Below are positions 46,811-58,955 of a stretch of 64,000 nt of DNA, in pieces (within the stretch, counting starts at the first letter, position 1; each line of letters opens with the position of its first letter). The stretch is from Thysanoteuthis rhombus (lineage: Eukaryota; Mollusca; Cephalopoda; Oegopsida; Thysanoteuthidae). The position numbers and the translations under genes were made by a program. The notes under the pieces were generated by a model. The model searched no databases. It saw only the letters and a program-made list of their open reading frames with translations, and was not told the origin of the DNA. Location: contig OY735212.1 in assembly GCA_963457665.1 (NCBI GenBank), positions 2,816,897-2,880,896 on the forward strand, read 5' to 3'.

Positions 46811-48480
46811 ATCCTTATCAGTCTTTGTCGTTTCATTACCCGCAGCAGCCCGTTCCTCCTTCGTCTTATTTCTGTTCAAAGGGTTTCCTGCCTGTGTATT
46901 GTATCTCTGCCTTTAATTATCGCTATACCAATGCAGAGGTGCGCTGCCGGCGCTGCTGGTTAGCTCTTTTGTACTACCAACTCATCTAAAGTCTTTGTAC
47001 CTACATCCTCCAGGTTCTTTTTACCTACAAGTCTACAGTTAAATATTCGAACTAAACTTTCATCTACAGAAAAGAATTTTGGCACTGCGTATATATGTAG
47101 ATTGATTGAACGCCTACTGATCTGCTTTTTCTTCCATGGCTGATGTTGGTTAAATAGTACGAAGAGAATTGAGGTGAAAGAAACAAATATCTCTATTGTT
47201 GTTGTTGTTGTCGTTGTTATTGTTGCTATTTTTGTTATTAGCATCTTCATCCTTAGCGTCACCATTTTAATTATAATCATTTTTTCTGCACGGTGAGAAA
47301 CACTGGAGATGAATTTACACTCTCCATCGGGTCTATTTGACTTTATAACTTTTTTCAGCATGGTAACCATTCCAAGAAGCAAAAACTTCTGCAACAATCA
47401 CAGATAGTACTCAATGCAGAATTGGTCAACATGTGTTTGGAGTTGGGCAAAATATTTGGAATTGAATCAAATGCTCGGATGACAACTGGAACAACAGTTG
47501 TTCGTTTATGCACACAACTTTTACAGTTCTGCCTTCAAGTCCCAATATTTACCAATCCTTTTACAGTGTGTCCACCAAGAATATCAGAATCCTCAGTCAA
47601 CACCAAAATATCTGTACGTTTGTCTTTGATGATTCTATCTGTTTAAACGTCTGGTAAGATCTTCACCTCATCATTCTCCATAACACTTTCCACATGTTGT
47701 TGGTACCGATTTTTAGTATTTACCATTGTTATCATTATCGTTTTTATTATCAATACTAGCCCTTCGATCTAGATTTCTAGGAGTTTGAAATGGGCTATAT
47801 GTTCCTAATGAGAGACGTAATTTGTTTTCTCAATTTTAACATGATTCTGTAAAACCTTCTACAATGCACCATTATCACTGCTTGGAAGTCATATAAAAAT
47901 AAATGATATCAAATATTTGTATGGGATAAACACATAGAAATCAGAACATCATTATCACTCATAGTGTCCATAACAAATCATACAGCGTATCATGTTGTGC
48001 TGCAAAAGAGAGTACGTGCATATTGCATATCATAAGATGGATGCATATGAACTACAGCTCTGGTAAAAGCAGGCGTATAAAAATATGCACGGGGAGTTAA
48101 AAAAGATTTTTGCTGCGTTGGTCATCATTCATTGCAACATTTTAGGGCATATTTTTTTTATTTTGCTACTGCAGCGGTGTGAGAACTTTAATACCTGCAA
48201 GTATTAGATTATTTTTAGATTGTAACCGCTGCTGCATTAAGCTCACTCAGTTGAAAGTATGTCTTTAGCAATAAAATATAAATCTTTTGCAGTGATCAGC
48301 GCCGAGATGCCGAGGAATGTACTGCGTTAATTATACTGGAACTGCAAATAAACTCTAATGTTAAATGTTTCAGAAAATCTTTCCTTTGCTAGATGACGAC
48401 TAAGAAAAAAAAGAATGCGACCATTATTTCAATGTAATGCTTTGCAAACTCTTACTAGTTTATTTAGAAACACATTCTTT
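46811..48480. other. spacer; short (TTG)n tract at 47190-47240
   Basis: The 145-codon minus frame at 46960-47397 includes the TTG tract as a threonine run and has no known domain. Nothing else recognised. Confidence 0.3.
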
Positions 48481-48529
48481 GAGTTAAAAATATATTGCAA
48501 ATTTTACTAAATCCATTAAAAGTAAATCT

Positions 48530-49110
48530 CTTGTATAAAAAGTCAGAAAAAATTCTCCGATTTTGACAGCTAAAATTGAGAAGATCCCCCAATCTATTTT
48601 GACCTTTAAAATAGAAAGAAAAATCCCCACCTCGATGTACACCTCTAAACATGGAGAAAATCTTTCTCAACGATTCAACCCCGAAAACTGAAAAAGGTCT
48701 CACGTTCCTTTCGAGTTTGACCCTTAAAAGTGACCAAAAAAGTGAAAAGACAGTGAAAGTGAAAGACAGATGACCCATCAATTTTGACCCGTATAAATGA
48801 AAAAAAATCCCATTTAAATTTGACCCCTAAAATATGAACGTTCCCTCCTGATTTCGACCCCTAAAAGAGAAAAAATCTCTGTCCTCGGTTTTGATCCTTG
48901 AAAATGAAAAATAAGTTCCTCTTCGATTTTGACACCTAAATCTGAAAAATGAAAGTTCACTCCAATTTTATCACAAAAACTTTAAAAAAAATGTCCCTTT
49001 GATTGAAGTGAAGAAAGAAATCACACTAAATTCTGACCCCTGAAAACAAAAAAAAATGACATCAATCCTCGATTTTGAACAATGAAAACTTCGACATGCA
49101 CGAATGAAAA
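48530..49110 (+). repeat. degenerate ~38-bp tandem array, orientation 1
   Basis: About fourteen diverged units centred on GATTTTGACCCCTAAAA followed by TGAAAAAA and TCCC. Unit anchors lie at 48561, 48597, 48635, 48673, 48716, 48782, 48818, 48852, 48889, 48927, 48966, 49031 and 49073, mostly 34-42 apart. The same unit occurs inverted at 60.7-61.1 kb. Confidence 0.8.
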
Positions 49111-49896
49111 AATGTAAGGTATTGCAAAATGTCTTTGTCTGTCCAATCAAAAGAACTTCATCCCAAAAATTGATTGTTCTTACAAAAAGAACATCTAACA
49201 AACACATTTATTGTGAATTGAAGAAAAACCCTGTTCGCAATTCTCTTCTCTTCTACTCTATTTCGATATCATTAGAGACATGATTCGCGTTATATTTGCG
49301 TTTGTTTTCGATAGTCACAAAAACAAGTTCATTCAGGTTAACGTTTTTATTGCATACAGAGCACCCCATTCAAATCAACTCAGAAGGCATCGAAGCAAAA
49401 AGCACAAGATAAGACAGGAGGCGGTAGCTATGCAAGAAGTGATGAATACGACGTTAGCTTCAAAAAAATTTTTGATTTTGCCTCAGAGGGGAAAAACAAA
49501 TGAGTTCATTTGCATATAGTCTTCTTAGTAAAAGGAGATCTCTAGATGATTAAAAGTATGTGTTTATTCCAGTAAAGGTTTTTAACTTACACAGTGCGAT
49601 CCGCTAAAATCAACTAAGACGGCCTCGAATCGAAAAACACTCGAGTTAAGACATGTGGCGAAGAACTTGCAGGAGATGAAAAACACAATATCAACTCGAT
49701 AAACATTTTTTGCTTTTTTAGAAAAGAGGAAAACGTATGTGTTTATTTGCATGTTGTCACCTTGATCAAGGTGGATTATCACAAGGAACTCATAACTTTA
49801 GCTGAGGTAGTCCTGCAGCCTGCGTAATCAGTAAGCAAGCCATAACCTTCAATGAAAACCAGGTTTTCTTATTTGTCATGAAAGAGTTGGTCGTTA
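49111..49896. other. spacer, nothing recognised
   Basis: The segment at 49380-49520 and 49600-49760 share AAGCAAAAAGCACAAG / GAAAAACACTC-type words and a TGCATATAGT/TTTGCATGTTG end, perhaps an old direct duplication of ~240 bp. Confidence 0.35.
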
Positions 49897-50310
49897 GGTC
49901 TCAGAACGAATCCAGAGCCCTTCCGACTTGACTCCACAGAACAGTACCACGTATTATGCGATAAAAACCCCGCCGGCTATGACACCACATCTGCATCTAT
50001 CCGGTCTGAAAATCAGGTTTTCTTATTCGCCGAAACTCCCTCAAGAACAGAGTGTGAAACAAAGTCACTTCAATATGGTGATACAGCATATGCAAACGTG
50101 TGGGCAGGAAACCCCACCTCCTCAAAAAAGTATCTTTATCCTCCCAACAATTGTTGCAAAAGCATAAGAGCCTTGATCTTAAGTCTCAGAATTCGTTCTG
50201 GGAACTTTGGACTCGACTACACTGAGCAGAACCACACCCCATAGACCTTCATTGGCTTTGGCACCAGGTCTGGATCTGTCTGGTCTGAAATGGTCTGAGA
50301 ATCAGGTTCA
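49897..50310 (+). repeat. RepD family, two direct copies ~286 bp apart
   Basis: Copy 1 starts GTCTCAGAACGAATCC at 49897, copy 2 GTCTCAGAATTCG at 50183. Both continue with GACTTGACTC/GACTCGACTA, CAGAACAGTACCAC/CAGAACCACACC, a GGCTATGACACC/GGCTTTGGCACC block and CCGGTCTGAAA/CTGGTCTGAAA, ending in ATCAGGTT. A third fragment is at 8.1 kb. Confidence 0.6.
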
Positions 50311-51490
50311 TAATTGACTGTATTAACCAAACATTTCACTATATAGCGAAAGTTCCATTTAATTCCATCACGAGTCAACTAATTTACTTAAATTATTAAA
50401 TCATATCCATACATTCTGATATTTTTTACTTAAAGCCGGCTTAGACTGTTCTAGAGTTTCTACTCTTAAAATGGTGGGAAGTCAGTTTTTTAAACAGGAA
50501 CGGCTGGTGCCGAAGCCAGTGTAATAACCCTTTTATAATTCGTTGTTAACAAAAGTTGTACCTTAATCCAGAAGTATCAAGTACTAAATTCCAGCTCCAT
50601 CCGACCATTTATAAGGCAGGAGGGATCACTGGATCAGTAACCCTCATTTTATATTCAAATCCACATGAAGTTGCACGTGTGTGATAGGCCTGTTCATCTC
50701 TCTCCCCTTTCTATCAAGCCTTAGCTTCGTAAGAATCCACAGTCGGGTTTCTCTTATAGAAAAGGGATAACTAAGTATTCTCTACTTCTCTCGTTTCAGG
50801 CACAGTATATTTCTTTTTGGTCTCAGTAATGCGTATTTCTTGGGAACTAAATATATTTAGCGCTAACTAAACAGATCGATTTCTCTTGCTTTCTGTTTAT
50901 ATTACCGTGGCCTACTACTGTTATAACTATTTAGGCGTCGGATTCGAGGAAGAAGTAATGAATCAATGATAGTTTCTGTAAAGACTTAATCTTTTGTCTT
51001 CTCATTCAAGTACCAAAGAGAGGAACAAGCTAAAAAGTGGCGTTAAGCGTTTGTTTCCAAAATCTGGGTACATCTATGTTTACTGACTGGGCTAGTTTCG
51101 TTCAGAACTCATTGATAGTTTGTTTAGATAGAATTTAATTTGAAACGTTAACTTTTTTTCTCATCTTTCCAAGGATAACAATGTTTATATACGAAGGGTG
51201 ATTGATGGGTTCGAGGCCTAAGGTACACAGACATGTTCAAACTAAATTCTCATATAGTTCAATTTTTTGAATGATTACACAGGAAATTGGAAGTTCGTAA
51301 CTGTTTCGTATTTTCTATTGCAGATAATTTGGACTTGAGAGTCAGCAATTGTTGGAAACATGAACAGAATTGCCCGTTATGCCGTCATCCGTTACCTTGG
51401 TATTAAAATCTCATCACCTAAGGAAGCCCCTGAGGACATTGCGATGGTATCAAAGAAGGAGGCTCTTTCATGAAGGATTTTTGAAATGTA
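50311..51490. other. spacer, nothing recognised
   Basis: No motif-bearing frames or named repeats. Confidence 0.3.
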
Positions 51491-51565
51491 GGCAGCTGGA
51501 ATTCGAACTCGGTTTGCCGATTCTATTTCCCGTTCTGCTAACCGTTAGGCTAGCTGAACCTCCAT
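51491..51565 (-). pseudogene. tRNA-like sequence, probably SINE head
   Basis: Minus strand has a box A-like TAGCCTAACGGTTAGCAG and box B-like GAGTTCGAATTCC at the right spacing. The T-stem is imperfect and acceptor ends do not pair, so it is not a functional tRNA. A ~150-bp body may extend to about 51360. Confidence 0.6.
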
Positions 51566-52040
51566 GACAGAAAGTAAAAGATGGGAAAGATTAAGAGGCT
51601 GAGGGAGCAGAAGAGCATGGGAAGAAAAGAGGCTTAGGAAAAAAATGAAGGAAATGAACAGGGGGTGGAGGAAACTGGAAAACCTGAAATGGAAGAAAGG
51701 AGCAGAGAATTAAAAGAATTAAAATAATGAATTAATGAAAGAAATAAGGAAAAATTGAAGAAAAATGACGAAAAGAAAGAAAAAAAATTTAGGCAAAATT
51801 AGAGAAAAATGAGAAAAAGAAAGAAGGATGTGGCAAGAAAAAAAAGACGAAAAATAATTGAGTAACCATCATAGTCAATAATTGAATGACCGTAGCCTCA
51901 GAATTTCGAGCCATGTAAAAAAATTCCATCGAAGAATAAATATGGTCAAAACATTTATGACATCACTGGTGTTTTCGACTGGGAAATATCTTGAATAAAG
52001 TGAAAAAATAAATGACTGGAAATACATAGATTCTTAATAG
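51566..52040. other. purine-rich stretch then spacer
   Basis: GAAAG and GGAAA words dominate 51566-51850. No gene. Confidence 0.5.
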
Positions 52041-52075
52041 ATCCGACAGAATGAGGCTCCCAATTGGACATAAAA
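52041..52075 (-). mobile_element. SINE-A 3' end fragment
   Basis: Minus strand reads CATTCTGTCGGATCTATTAA, matching the 3' terminus of the SINE-A family. The body and head could not be delimited. Confidence 0.45.
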
Positions 52076-52335
52076 TCTTTTTTTTTTTACAAAATAAAAC
52101 TACATTTTTACCAGGGGTCAAGTGGAGTATTGATGTCATTTCTTAAGTCTATAGACATAACAGTATGGCCTGGAGCAGTGGAACACACCAGCTAATGCAT
52201 AAACAAAACTAACAAACATATGCACATATGAAAATGAGAAAAACCTCAGCCATCTTTGATGGCTACGTCTGTCCAACGAAGGAAGGAATTAATGAAAAGA
52301 AAGAAAACGTAAAGGTTGCAAAGAAATAAAGAGGA

Positions 52336-52593
52336 GATCGTCATTATTTATTACTATTATTTTTTTGATGAACAGAACAGGAAAATTCAATTAGATTTTG
52401 ACATCTCTCTATCAACACACAAGGCAAACCTCTTTATATTCACTGTCTCTTGACAATTGAATCTATTGTTGGTTTATGTTACGATTATAATGCAACTCTT
52501 CAGTAATGGAGGCGAAAGATGTCACTCCGTTACCATTAGTATTATTTTCGTTATCTGTTTTGTGCCTGTCTCTTGGTTTCTCTCTATTCGTCT
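52336..52593 (+). repeat. RepI copy B, with 182-bp core identical to copy A
   Basis: Positions 52367-52548 are the exact reverse complement of 33742-33923. Beyond the core, substitutions accumulate and the copies run into pyrimidine-rich DNA. A SINE-B copy begins 50 bp downstream. Confidence 0.88.
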
Positions 52594-52642
52594 CACAACT
52601 TTCTCTCTCCACTCTCTTATACATATATACATACATACACTT

Positions 52643-52873
52643 TGTGTATTGCTCTTCAAACTTTGGAATGGAGCACTCTGGTGCACGGGGAATGTATGTG
52701 TGAGTAAATTCAAACTTGCTGACCGTCCAGTTTCACAGGGCACAGGTAGCCTCTGGGTCTGAAACGAAGGTTTCGATCCTACCTCGGGGTATTGGATGGG
52801 ATAATAGATAGTCTATAGCCACACTGAACAGTTGTAATACAACGAAACAGCTGTCTGCCGATGACACAATAAT
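52643..52873 (+). mobile_element. SINE-B type repeat, best preserved copy
   Basis: Contains CTGACCGTCCAGTTTCACAG, CTCTGGGTCTGAAACG, a box B-like GGTTTCGATCCTACC (52769-52783), CTATAGCCACACTGAAC and GCTGTCTGCCGATGACACAA TAAT, followed by TATATATA. A box A is not certain. The family has two other members here. Confidence 0.72.
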
Positions 52874-53150
52874 ATATATAGACAGAGAGAGATAGACAGA
52901 CAGACACAGGCAGATAGACAGACAGAGAGGGGAACCATTTTGAGTACCTCGAGAAACGATTACGCAGTGTTGTAATTACTCAACAAATCAAAAGGACCTC
53001 ACTGTGTTTCCTCAACAGAAAACATCCTGTGAGCTTATTTAGCCCAAACTGAGTACCCTTCATCTACAGCACAATCGTTGAAGTCACATTGGTCTCCTCC
53101 AGGCTATGGAAATGTATAAACAAGAGTGTATCTAACTTACACTTCCAATC

Positions 53151-53592
53151 CAGTGTTTCCGGATAGTTGGAGACTTTCCTGGCCCCAAATACGGAAAAAC
53201 TGCAAAAAATACCGAAAATAATTATTTTATCATGCTCTTATTACATGAAATATTGTACATCATGAGCATCTCTTCAAAGGAAATGTAAATAATACAACCT
53301 AACTTCATCTTAATTTTTCAGTTGTTATTTTCATCGCTACTTTAGGATGACGACCGGAGTTTTAAAGTTGCTATAATGGAAAAACGACTGAAAAATTGAG
53401 TAGAAGGTAAATGGTTGATTTGAAAGATAAATAATAATTGTTTTTAAAACATTGCGATGTTTTTTCTTTTGATTAAGAATAATATTAAGGTAACAAAATC
53501 AAAATGATAAAAAATTTTGAATGGCCGAACGACTTTTTAAAACGGCAAGATTCGTCAAAATTAGCCATAAAATAGCAAAAATGACAATCCTG
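53151..53592. mobile_element. hAT-like MITE, 442 bp, degraded
   Basis: Left end CAGTGTTTCCGGA and right end (inverted) CAGGATTGTCATTTTTGC are weak terminal inverted repeats. Flanking octamers TTCCAATC and TTTCAAAC match at 6 of 8, consistent with an old 8-bp target duplication. The interior is AT-rich and noncoding. Confidence 0.5.
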
Positions 53593-54841
53593 TTTCAAAC
53601 CACTGAAGATATTTACGATGTTCAGTTCACTTAAGCACAACTAGCTTTGAAGAGGCATGAATCCATCTTTTTACCTATCCTCCATCCATAGGTTAAAAGT
53701 AAGATAGACTGGGACCTCTCCCTCCTAACATTTTAGGAAACGGGAAACTCTGATTCCAAATTAGCGAGTAAGAGGACCCTTTAAGTTATTTCACCATTCA
53801 AACATCCACGTTGAAATTATGCCCAAACGACCTTACACGTAAATACACTGTTATTGGGGCTTTAGACGTGTTAGAATTCTTCATTTACTATTAACGATTT
53901 ATTTGGCTGTTTTGGAAATAATCACCGATTTTTAGATTGCTCGTTTTAATGTGATCTTTTTAATGATATCCAACGTGTTTAATGGTTTGGCGTGTTGAAG
54001 GTTATAGTCCGGAGCGATTTCTGTGAATTGAGGCGTTGTTGGCTTTGCTGGCTGCCAACCTTACTTTTAGGAGCTCTGTAATTATACGCCCGTACACGAT
54101 GACTGAGAAAAAATAATTGCCCTGAAAAAAAAAACATGATTATTCTGGACGGTGTCATTTCCTTGAAATATTGACAGATGACAGACGATTTCTGAAAAGA
54201 CCCGGGAAGATTCGCATATTTGGTTAAAGAAAAGAGGAAATAAAAACGGAAAGAAAAAGATATTGCAAAGTGTTTCACGTTTATCAAATCAGGAACTTGC
54301 CAGGGATATTAAACAACTCTGTCATACTTGAGATAATTCTTTTTCTTGTTTTCTGTCAAGACAGGTGGAACAGCAACCAGAGATCTATTTAATAAAATAG
54401 AAAATGACTAGGAAGCATTCAGAGAGTGCATATCTCTGCCAACGCTGTACATGAACTAAAACCAATGTAAATAAAATATTTTTTTGTGAAAAAAGGAGAG
54501 AATCGTAATTGTACAAATACCGATTTACTCTTCTCATGTATAAATTAAGATTTCGTATTAACAGTTCGTTTTCGAACTTCTCCTGCAAGATAATAGAAAG
54601 AAATATATTACGATTGAAAATACATTCTTTGATTTGCCCCAAATTCAGTCCCTTCTTCAGAAAACCATACCCCCCTATTTACACACAAAAATGTTCATTG
54701 AAATTTACTGAAGACTTTTGGAGACAGCAGATGGATAGAAGATCAGAAGGACAGACAGGATATATTACACATTTTTCTTCCATCTTTGTTAAAGATAGAA
54801 GGAAATGACGGAAAAGTAGAGAAGAAAGAGAAAGGCTAGAA
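53593..54841. other. spacer, nothing recognised
   Basis: Frames of 80-100 codons at 53979-54287 and 54385-54808 have no motif. Confidence 0.3.
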
Positions 54842-55212
54842 CAGGGGTAGGCAACCTATGACCTGCAGTTCAGATGCAGCACGAGAAGAGGTTTTGACCG
54901 GACTGCGTGCAAAAAATATTTATGGTTTTTTTGGTTCCAAAAATTTGTTGTGTATTTTTAATAAACTCAGAAGTTATCTTGATTGAAATAAATTATGACT
55001 AAATTGAGTTCTTTGAATACTAATTGGCATCTTTGGTTGAATACAAATGATTTTGTAGAATTCATTATTCATTAATTTGGGGCAAAATATAGCAAGATGT
55101 ATTCAAATGGATACTTCAAATATTTAAGGCTTTTTTTTTCTAATCTGTCCTACCGTCCAATCATGAATATGCAATCCAGTCAATGGAGGCACCAAGGGTT
55201 GCCTACCCTTGG
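54842..55212. mobile_element. non-autonomous hAT element, 371 bp, with target duplication
   Basis: Left end CAGGGGTAGGCAACCTATGA and right end (inverted) CAAGGGTAGGCAACCCTTGG share CARGGGTAGGCAACC, a classic hAT-type terminus. The flanking octamers GGCTAGAA (54834-54841) and GACTAGAA (55213-55220) match at 7 of 8, the target duplication length of hAT elements. The AT-rich interior encodes nothing, so it would have depended on a transposase made elsewhere. Confidence 0.87.
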
Positions 55213-56040
55213 ACTAGAAGAAAAAAAATAAAAGTAACAAAAAGAAGACAAAGGAGATGTCGTGGTTGAGAAGGTTGGTGTAGGTGAGGGGGAGTAAAAG
55301 AAAATGACTAAGAAGAAAAAGTAGACAAGATTATTGAGAATGAAAGCGTGGAAAATTGTTTGGAAGTAGAAAAAAAGAAAGAGGAGAAGAAGGAAAAAGC
55401 AAAGAAAAAAAGGGAATTGAATAGAAGAGGCGAGAGAAAAAGGAGAAAGAAAGTGTCAAAGAAAGAAAATGATATAAGATGAATTAAAAAGAGTAGGACG
55501 TTTTGAAGAAAAAAAGGAACTGGCTACCTTTCTAGCTTTCCTTTCTTTTCCCCTTCCTTCCGTTGTCATTCTTCATTTCTTTCATCTTTTCTTCTTTATT
55601 TTACCCCTATTCTTTCATTTTGTTTTCTCCATCCAATTTTTTCTTTTCCTTCCTTTTATTTTGTTTTTTTCTTCCAAAACTCTCCCCTTCATTTTCTTTC
55701 ATTATTTCTTCTTTATCTTTCCTTCAGGCCTACCATCTGTCCATCGTACTACCCTCTCATACTTCCTCGTTTCCTTTTTTTCAATCTGTCTTCTTCTCTC
55801 TTTTCTCTTCCTTCTTTTCTCTTTCCTCCTCCTTCTTCCCTTCCTCTTGTCTTTGCATTTTATTCCTCTCCTTTTCTTCCTTACTGTCTTTTCTTTCTTT
55901 CTCCTTTCCTTCAGTTTCTTTCTTTCTCCCTTCCCTCTTTGCTTCATCCTTTTTTTTTCTTAGCTTTTTTTCCTCCTTTTTAATTTTTCTTTCCCTTTCT
56001 TTTCTTCTTTTGCTTCATTCTTTCTTCGATGAAGAAGCGT
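55213..56040. repeat. purine-rich to pyrimidine-rich switch
   Basis: The plus strand is A/G-rich at 55213-55515 and C/T-rich at 55530-56035. The 160-codon forward frame at 55563-56045 (F/S-rich) and its K/R-rich shadow result from the bias. The two halves could partly pair with one another. Confidence 0.75.
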
Positions 56041-56479
56041 ATTAAATGTCACCTTCATGACACTTTCCTCTGATCAGTTATAGAAAGTCAACACAATCGA
56101 GTTGATGGCTTCTTACGAGGGAAATGACAACTTGGCCTAAGAACATAAGCTAAAAAAAACAAGGTCTGTGGTAAGACACGGCTGAATGATAATATATTTC
56201 CTATCAAAGGGGGATGTCGGTGTTATATCACCAATTTGGCTTGGCTAAACTTGGAACGTCTGCATCTAAAAAGAGAAAATATATTAGGATTTTATCAAAC
56301 TCAAGTCCTTGTTGGATTTGATTTTGTTCTTTCCTCGTAACAAAAGCAATGAGAACAAGAACAATTTAGGGGTTTAAACTCGTCACTGTGTGTCTATTAA
56401 GTCACGTTAAAGCAAACTTATATCTAAATTTAACATTTCCTTACCGTAATTTGAAAGAGGCTCTCTGAAAAAATGAACT
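56041..56479. other. spacer, nothing recognised
   Basis: No features seen. Confidence 0.3.
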
Positions 56480-56489
56480 AAAGAGACTA

Positions 56490-56612
56490 GTTCAATGTAG
56501 ATACAAAGGTATTATAAGTACAATACAAAAGATTCGATAATTATCTTCCGCTGTAATAAAAGTAGGGGTGGAGTTTGACTAGGCAGCAGTTAGGCTTGTA
56601 AGATATAATTTT
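56490..56612 (+). repeat. unnamed repeat, copy 1 (partner at 63.35 kb)
   Basis: TATAAGTACAATACAAAAG, ATTATCTTCCGCTG, GGAGTTTGACTAGGCAGCAG and TTAGGCTTGT correspond in order to 63370-63450. About 80-110 bp are shared. Confidence 0.5.
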
Positions 56613-56844
56613 TATGCTTTGAATAGTAAAGATGATACTATCAGTGAAAACGGTTATTATTTAATCAATTTAATTGTGACCTTTGAGTACTACAAGTACA
56701 CGTTAAATAAATACACGCACAAATACACGCACAAGTATCTTAGTTCTGTGTTGACAATCCTCCTTGACCTCGCTGAAGAGCCACGACGGCAACTCGTGTT
56801 TATCTTTTCAGGTGGAATTGAAGCCTTTTCTTTTAGCCTTGGCA

Positions 56845-57456
56845 GCTTCAGTCAGGCCTCTCTATCATGGGCGTCAAGCCATTCTATTCATTGTCGTTAG
56901 GTTTCGTAAATTATCTATCTGAGGATCAACGTTTAGAGTGATGATATTCAGTGGCTGGCTGACAATCTTTCAACATAAATGCCATTTTGGTTTGCCAATT
57001 GATTTTAATGATATCCTGTTTTTTTTTCTCTAATATACTGTGCTGTTTTGTAATCTCTCCTTGCAATGTTGCGCATGATTATCTCTTGAGCAAGCGCATG
57101 GTTCACAGTTTGAGGACCATTTGGTTACGCTCCATGTTTCAGCGCCACATGGAACTATCGAAAAGGGTGTATAGGTTGTACACCCTTTTTTGGGGGGGGG
57201 GGCTAATGGAATTTTCTTATTCTCTAAGCTCATGCTTGCTTTACTGAAATCGTGCCAACCTAGAGTAATTATTCGCTTCATTTCCTCTTCTTCCGATGAT
57301 TTCACAGAGATTCGTAGCCTGAGGTAGATGTATTGGTCAACTTTCTTCAGCTGCGCGTCTTCGATTTCGATCGTTGCGCCTTTGTCCTCAAATTGTTTAT
57401 TGCCATGGCGTAAATGGAGATTATTTTTTTTCAAAACTTTGTTATTTCTTACCAAA
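56845..57456 (-). pseudogene. RTE-type LINE remnant, connection and C-terminal region
   Basis: The minus frame 57030-57455 reads FEDKGATIEIEDAQLKKVDQ, YIYLRLRISVKSSEEEEMKR, IITLGWHDFSKASMSLENKK and CGAETWSVTKWSS. This is the YLGQxIS..EEI.RRI..GW.AF.K and GAETW region of RTE-clade proteins, 5'-truncated. The C-terminal HVARM block continues toward 56860 in other frames. An 11-G run at 57192-57202 interrupts the frame. Confidence 0.86.
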
Positions 57457-58514
57457 CATTGACTCAGGGCTGATGTACCAGTCTGGCACTATCAGCTTGT
57501 CTTTCCCTCCAGGGTAACGCTGACTAAATTGAATTTTTAAATGGTCTCAGGTGAAGATGGACAATTTCCGATGAATGGTAATAAGAATTTACCCAGAGGC
57601 AACATCATTGATTAAACCATCATATTCCAATAACAATGATATTTTGAGTGGAAATGTTTCTTTGGCGATTTCCATTCATTCAATGCCCTGCGAACAGCCG
57701 TCACAGATTGCTTTCTTTGCCTAGCATGATAATATGAGGCAGCATTTTCTATTATAAATGCCTTCAATATTCACGGTGACAAGCTCTGAATAATTAAAAG
57801 ACAAATTTAAACATTCAACGTGTTTATGACACCATGAAACGTGAACGTGTTGTTATTTTCTGATTGCTTATGTGTAGAAAGTAGAGCAAATATAAATGTT
57901 TACCTTCAAACTTTTTCTCTCTTTCCTCTCCAGGATATAAGTATTCATATATAATTTTTTCCTGACTATATATATGATTTAAACTGCGCAAAGTTGTCCG
58001 TACATCTCGATTTATCACTGCTCTGGTCACAAACGCGAAGTTTGATAAGAATGAATGACATTTTCTATACTTTTATGACTTGAGCAATAACATTTACAGC
58101 CAAAATGCAACAAGAAAAACAAAATATTTCACTGTGGAGGTAATGCAGAAATACATCACGCCAAGTCTAATTGACTCGCAGTTATTACATTTAGCATATT
58201 AATATAATTTTTGTACTGAGAGAATCTTGCTAATGGGTATCGATTCACACTGGCTATGAAACTCATGTCCATTTGCTTGGCGTGAAGAAAAGAAGTTTTG
58301 TGTCACCCATCTGTTTCCATATTCTTATGATATTTTGAAATCGACAAAGAAATAGTTGAAAATTTCGAAGTCACAAGATGAGGAATTAGACTTTTGCTTA
58401 CGATGAAATGATTTTCTCGCAGTACCTTCTGAACTTTTTCTAATCGACTCCAAGGTTAAGTCATAATCCAATGTATCATCTACTATTATCCCCTACATAT
58501 CAGAAACTATCAAC
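57457..58514. other. spacer, nothing recognised
   Basis: AT-rich, no motif-bearing frames. Confidence 0.3.
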
Positions 58515-58955
58515 CGAAACTGTCATCAAAGATGTCGACATAGGTTCCTTCAGTTTATAAGTGACTAAGATTGGCTAATTAGATGGCTATCTATCTCTGT
58601 GTCACGTGTAAGGCTGCAACGACGGAGTTAGAGTGTGAAGAATTCAGTCATTCATTTCTTATGTGTAGGGAAAAATTGGGGGGCAGAATCCCCCCCCCTG
58701 GACAGGTGTTCAAAGTGAGTTTGTACTAAATCGATGCCTTATTTTGTATCTGTTAGAGTTCACACTTCTTTTTTTTTTTGTCGTTTGCTTTTTATTTGGA
58801 CTTTTTTTTAGCGATGCAACAAAAGGCCAGAGAATTAAATTATTCATTGATCACCCCAATTCCAAATTTGTTTAATTGATCCTCCCTAACACGGCCTGCC
58901 GCCAAAAGATGTTAGTCACGTAAAGGTTTTTTTTTGAGTGACTAACACGATCTGT
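58515..58955 (+). repeat. RepA family copy, most complete
   Basis: CGAAACTGTCATC, GGTTCCTTCAGTTTATAAG, AGATGGCTATCTATC, GTCACGTGTAAGGCTGC, later GCAACAAAAGG, TTCATTGATCACCCC, AATTGATCCTCCC and GTGACTAACACG appear in order over ~440 bp. Two C/T homopolymer runs lie inside (58690-58699 C, 58768-58780 T). Confidence 0.68.

Noticed and set aside
46960..47397. 145-codon minus frame as a gene
   Set aside because: It contains a threonine run from a TTG tract and no recognisable domain; no exon structure seen.
55563..56045. 160-codon forward frame
   Set aside because: F/S/L content follows from a pyrimidine-rich strand; no motif and no splice context.
57162..57202. Hairpin AAAAGGGTGTA / TACACCCTTTT followed by 11 G as a terminator or regulatory stem
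   Set aside because: It lies inside RTE coding sequence and a eukaryotic Pol II context gives it no such role; the G run is probably a slippage product.
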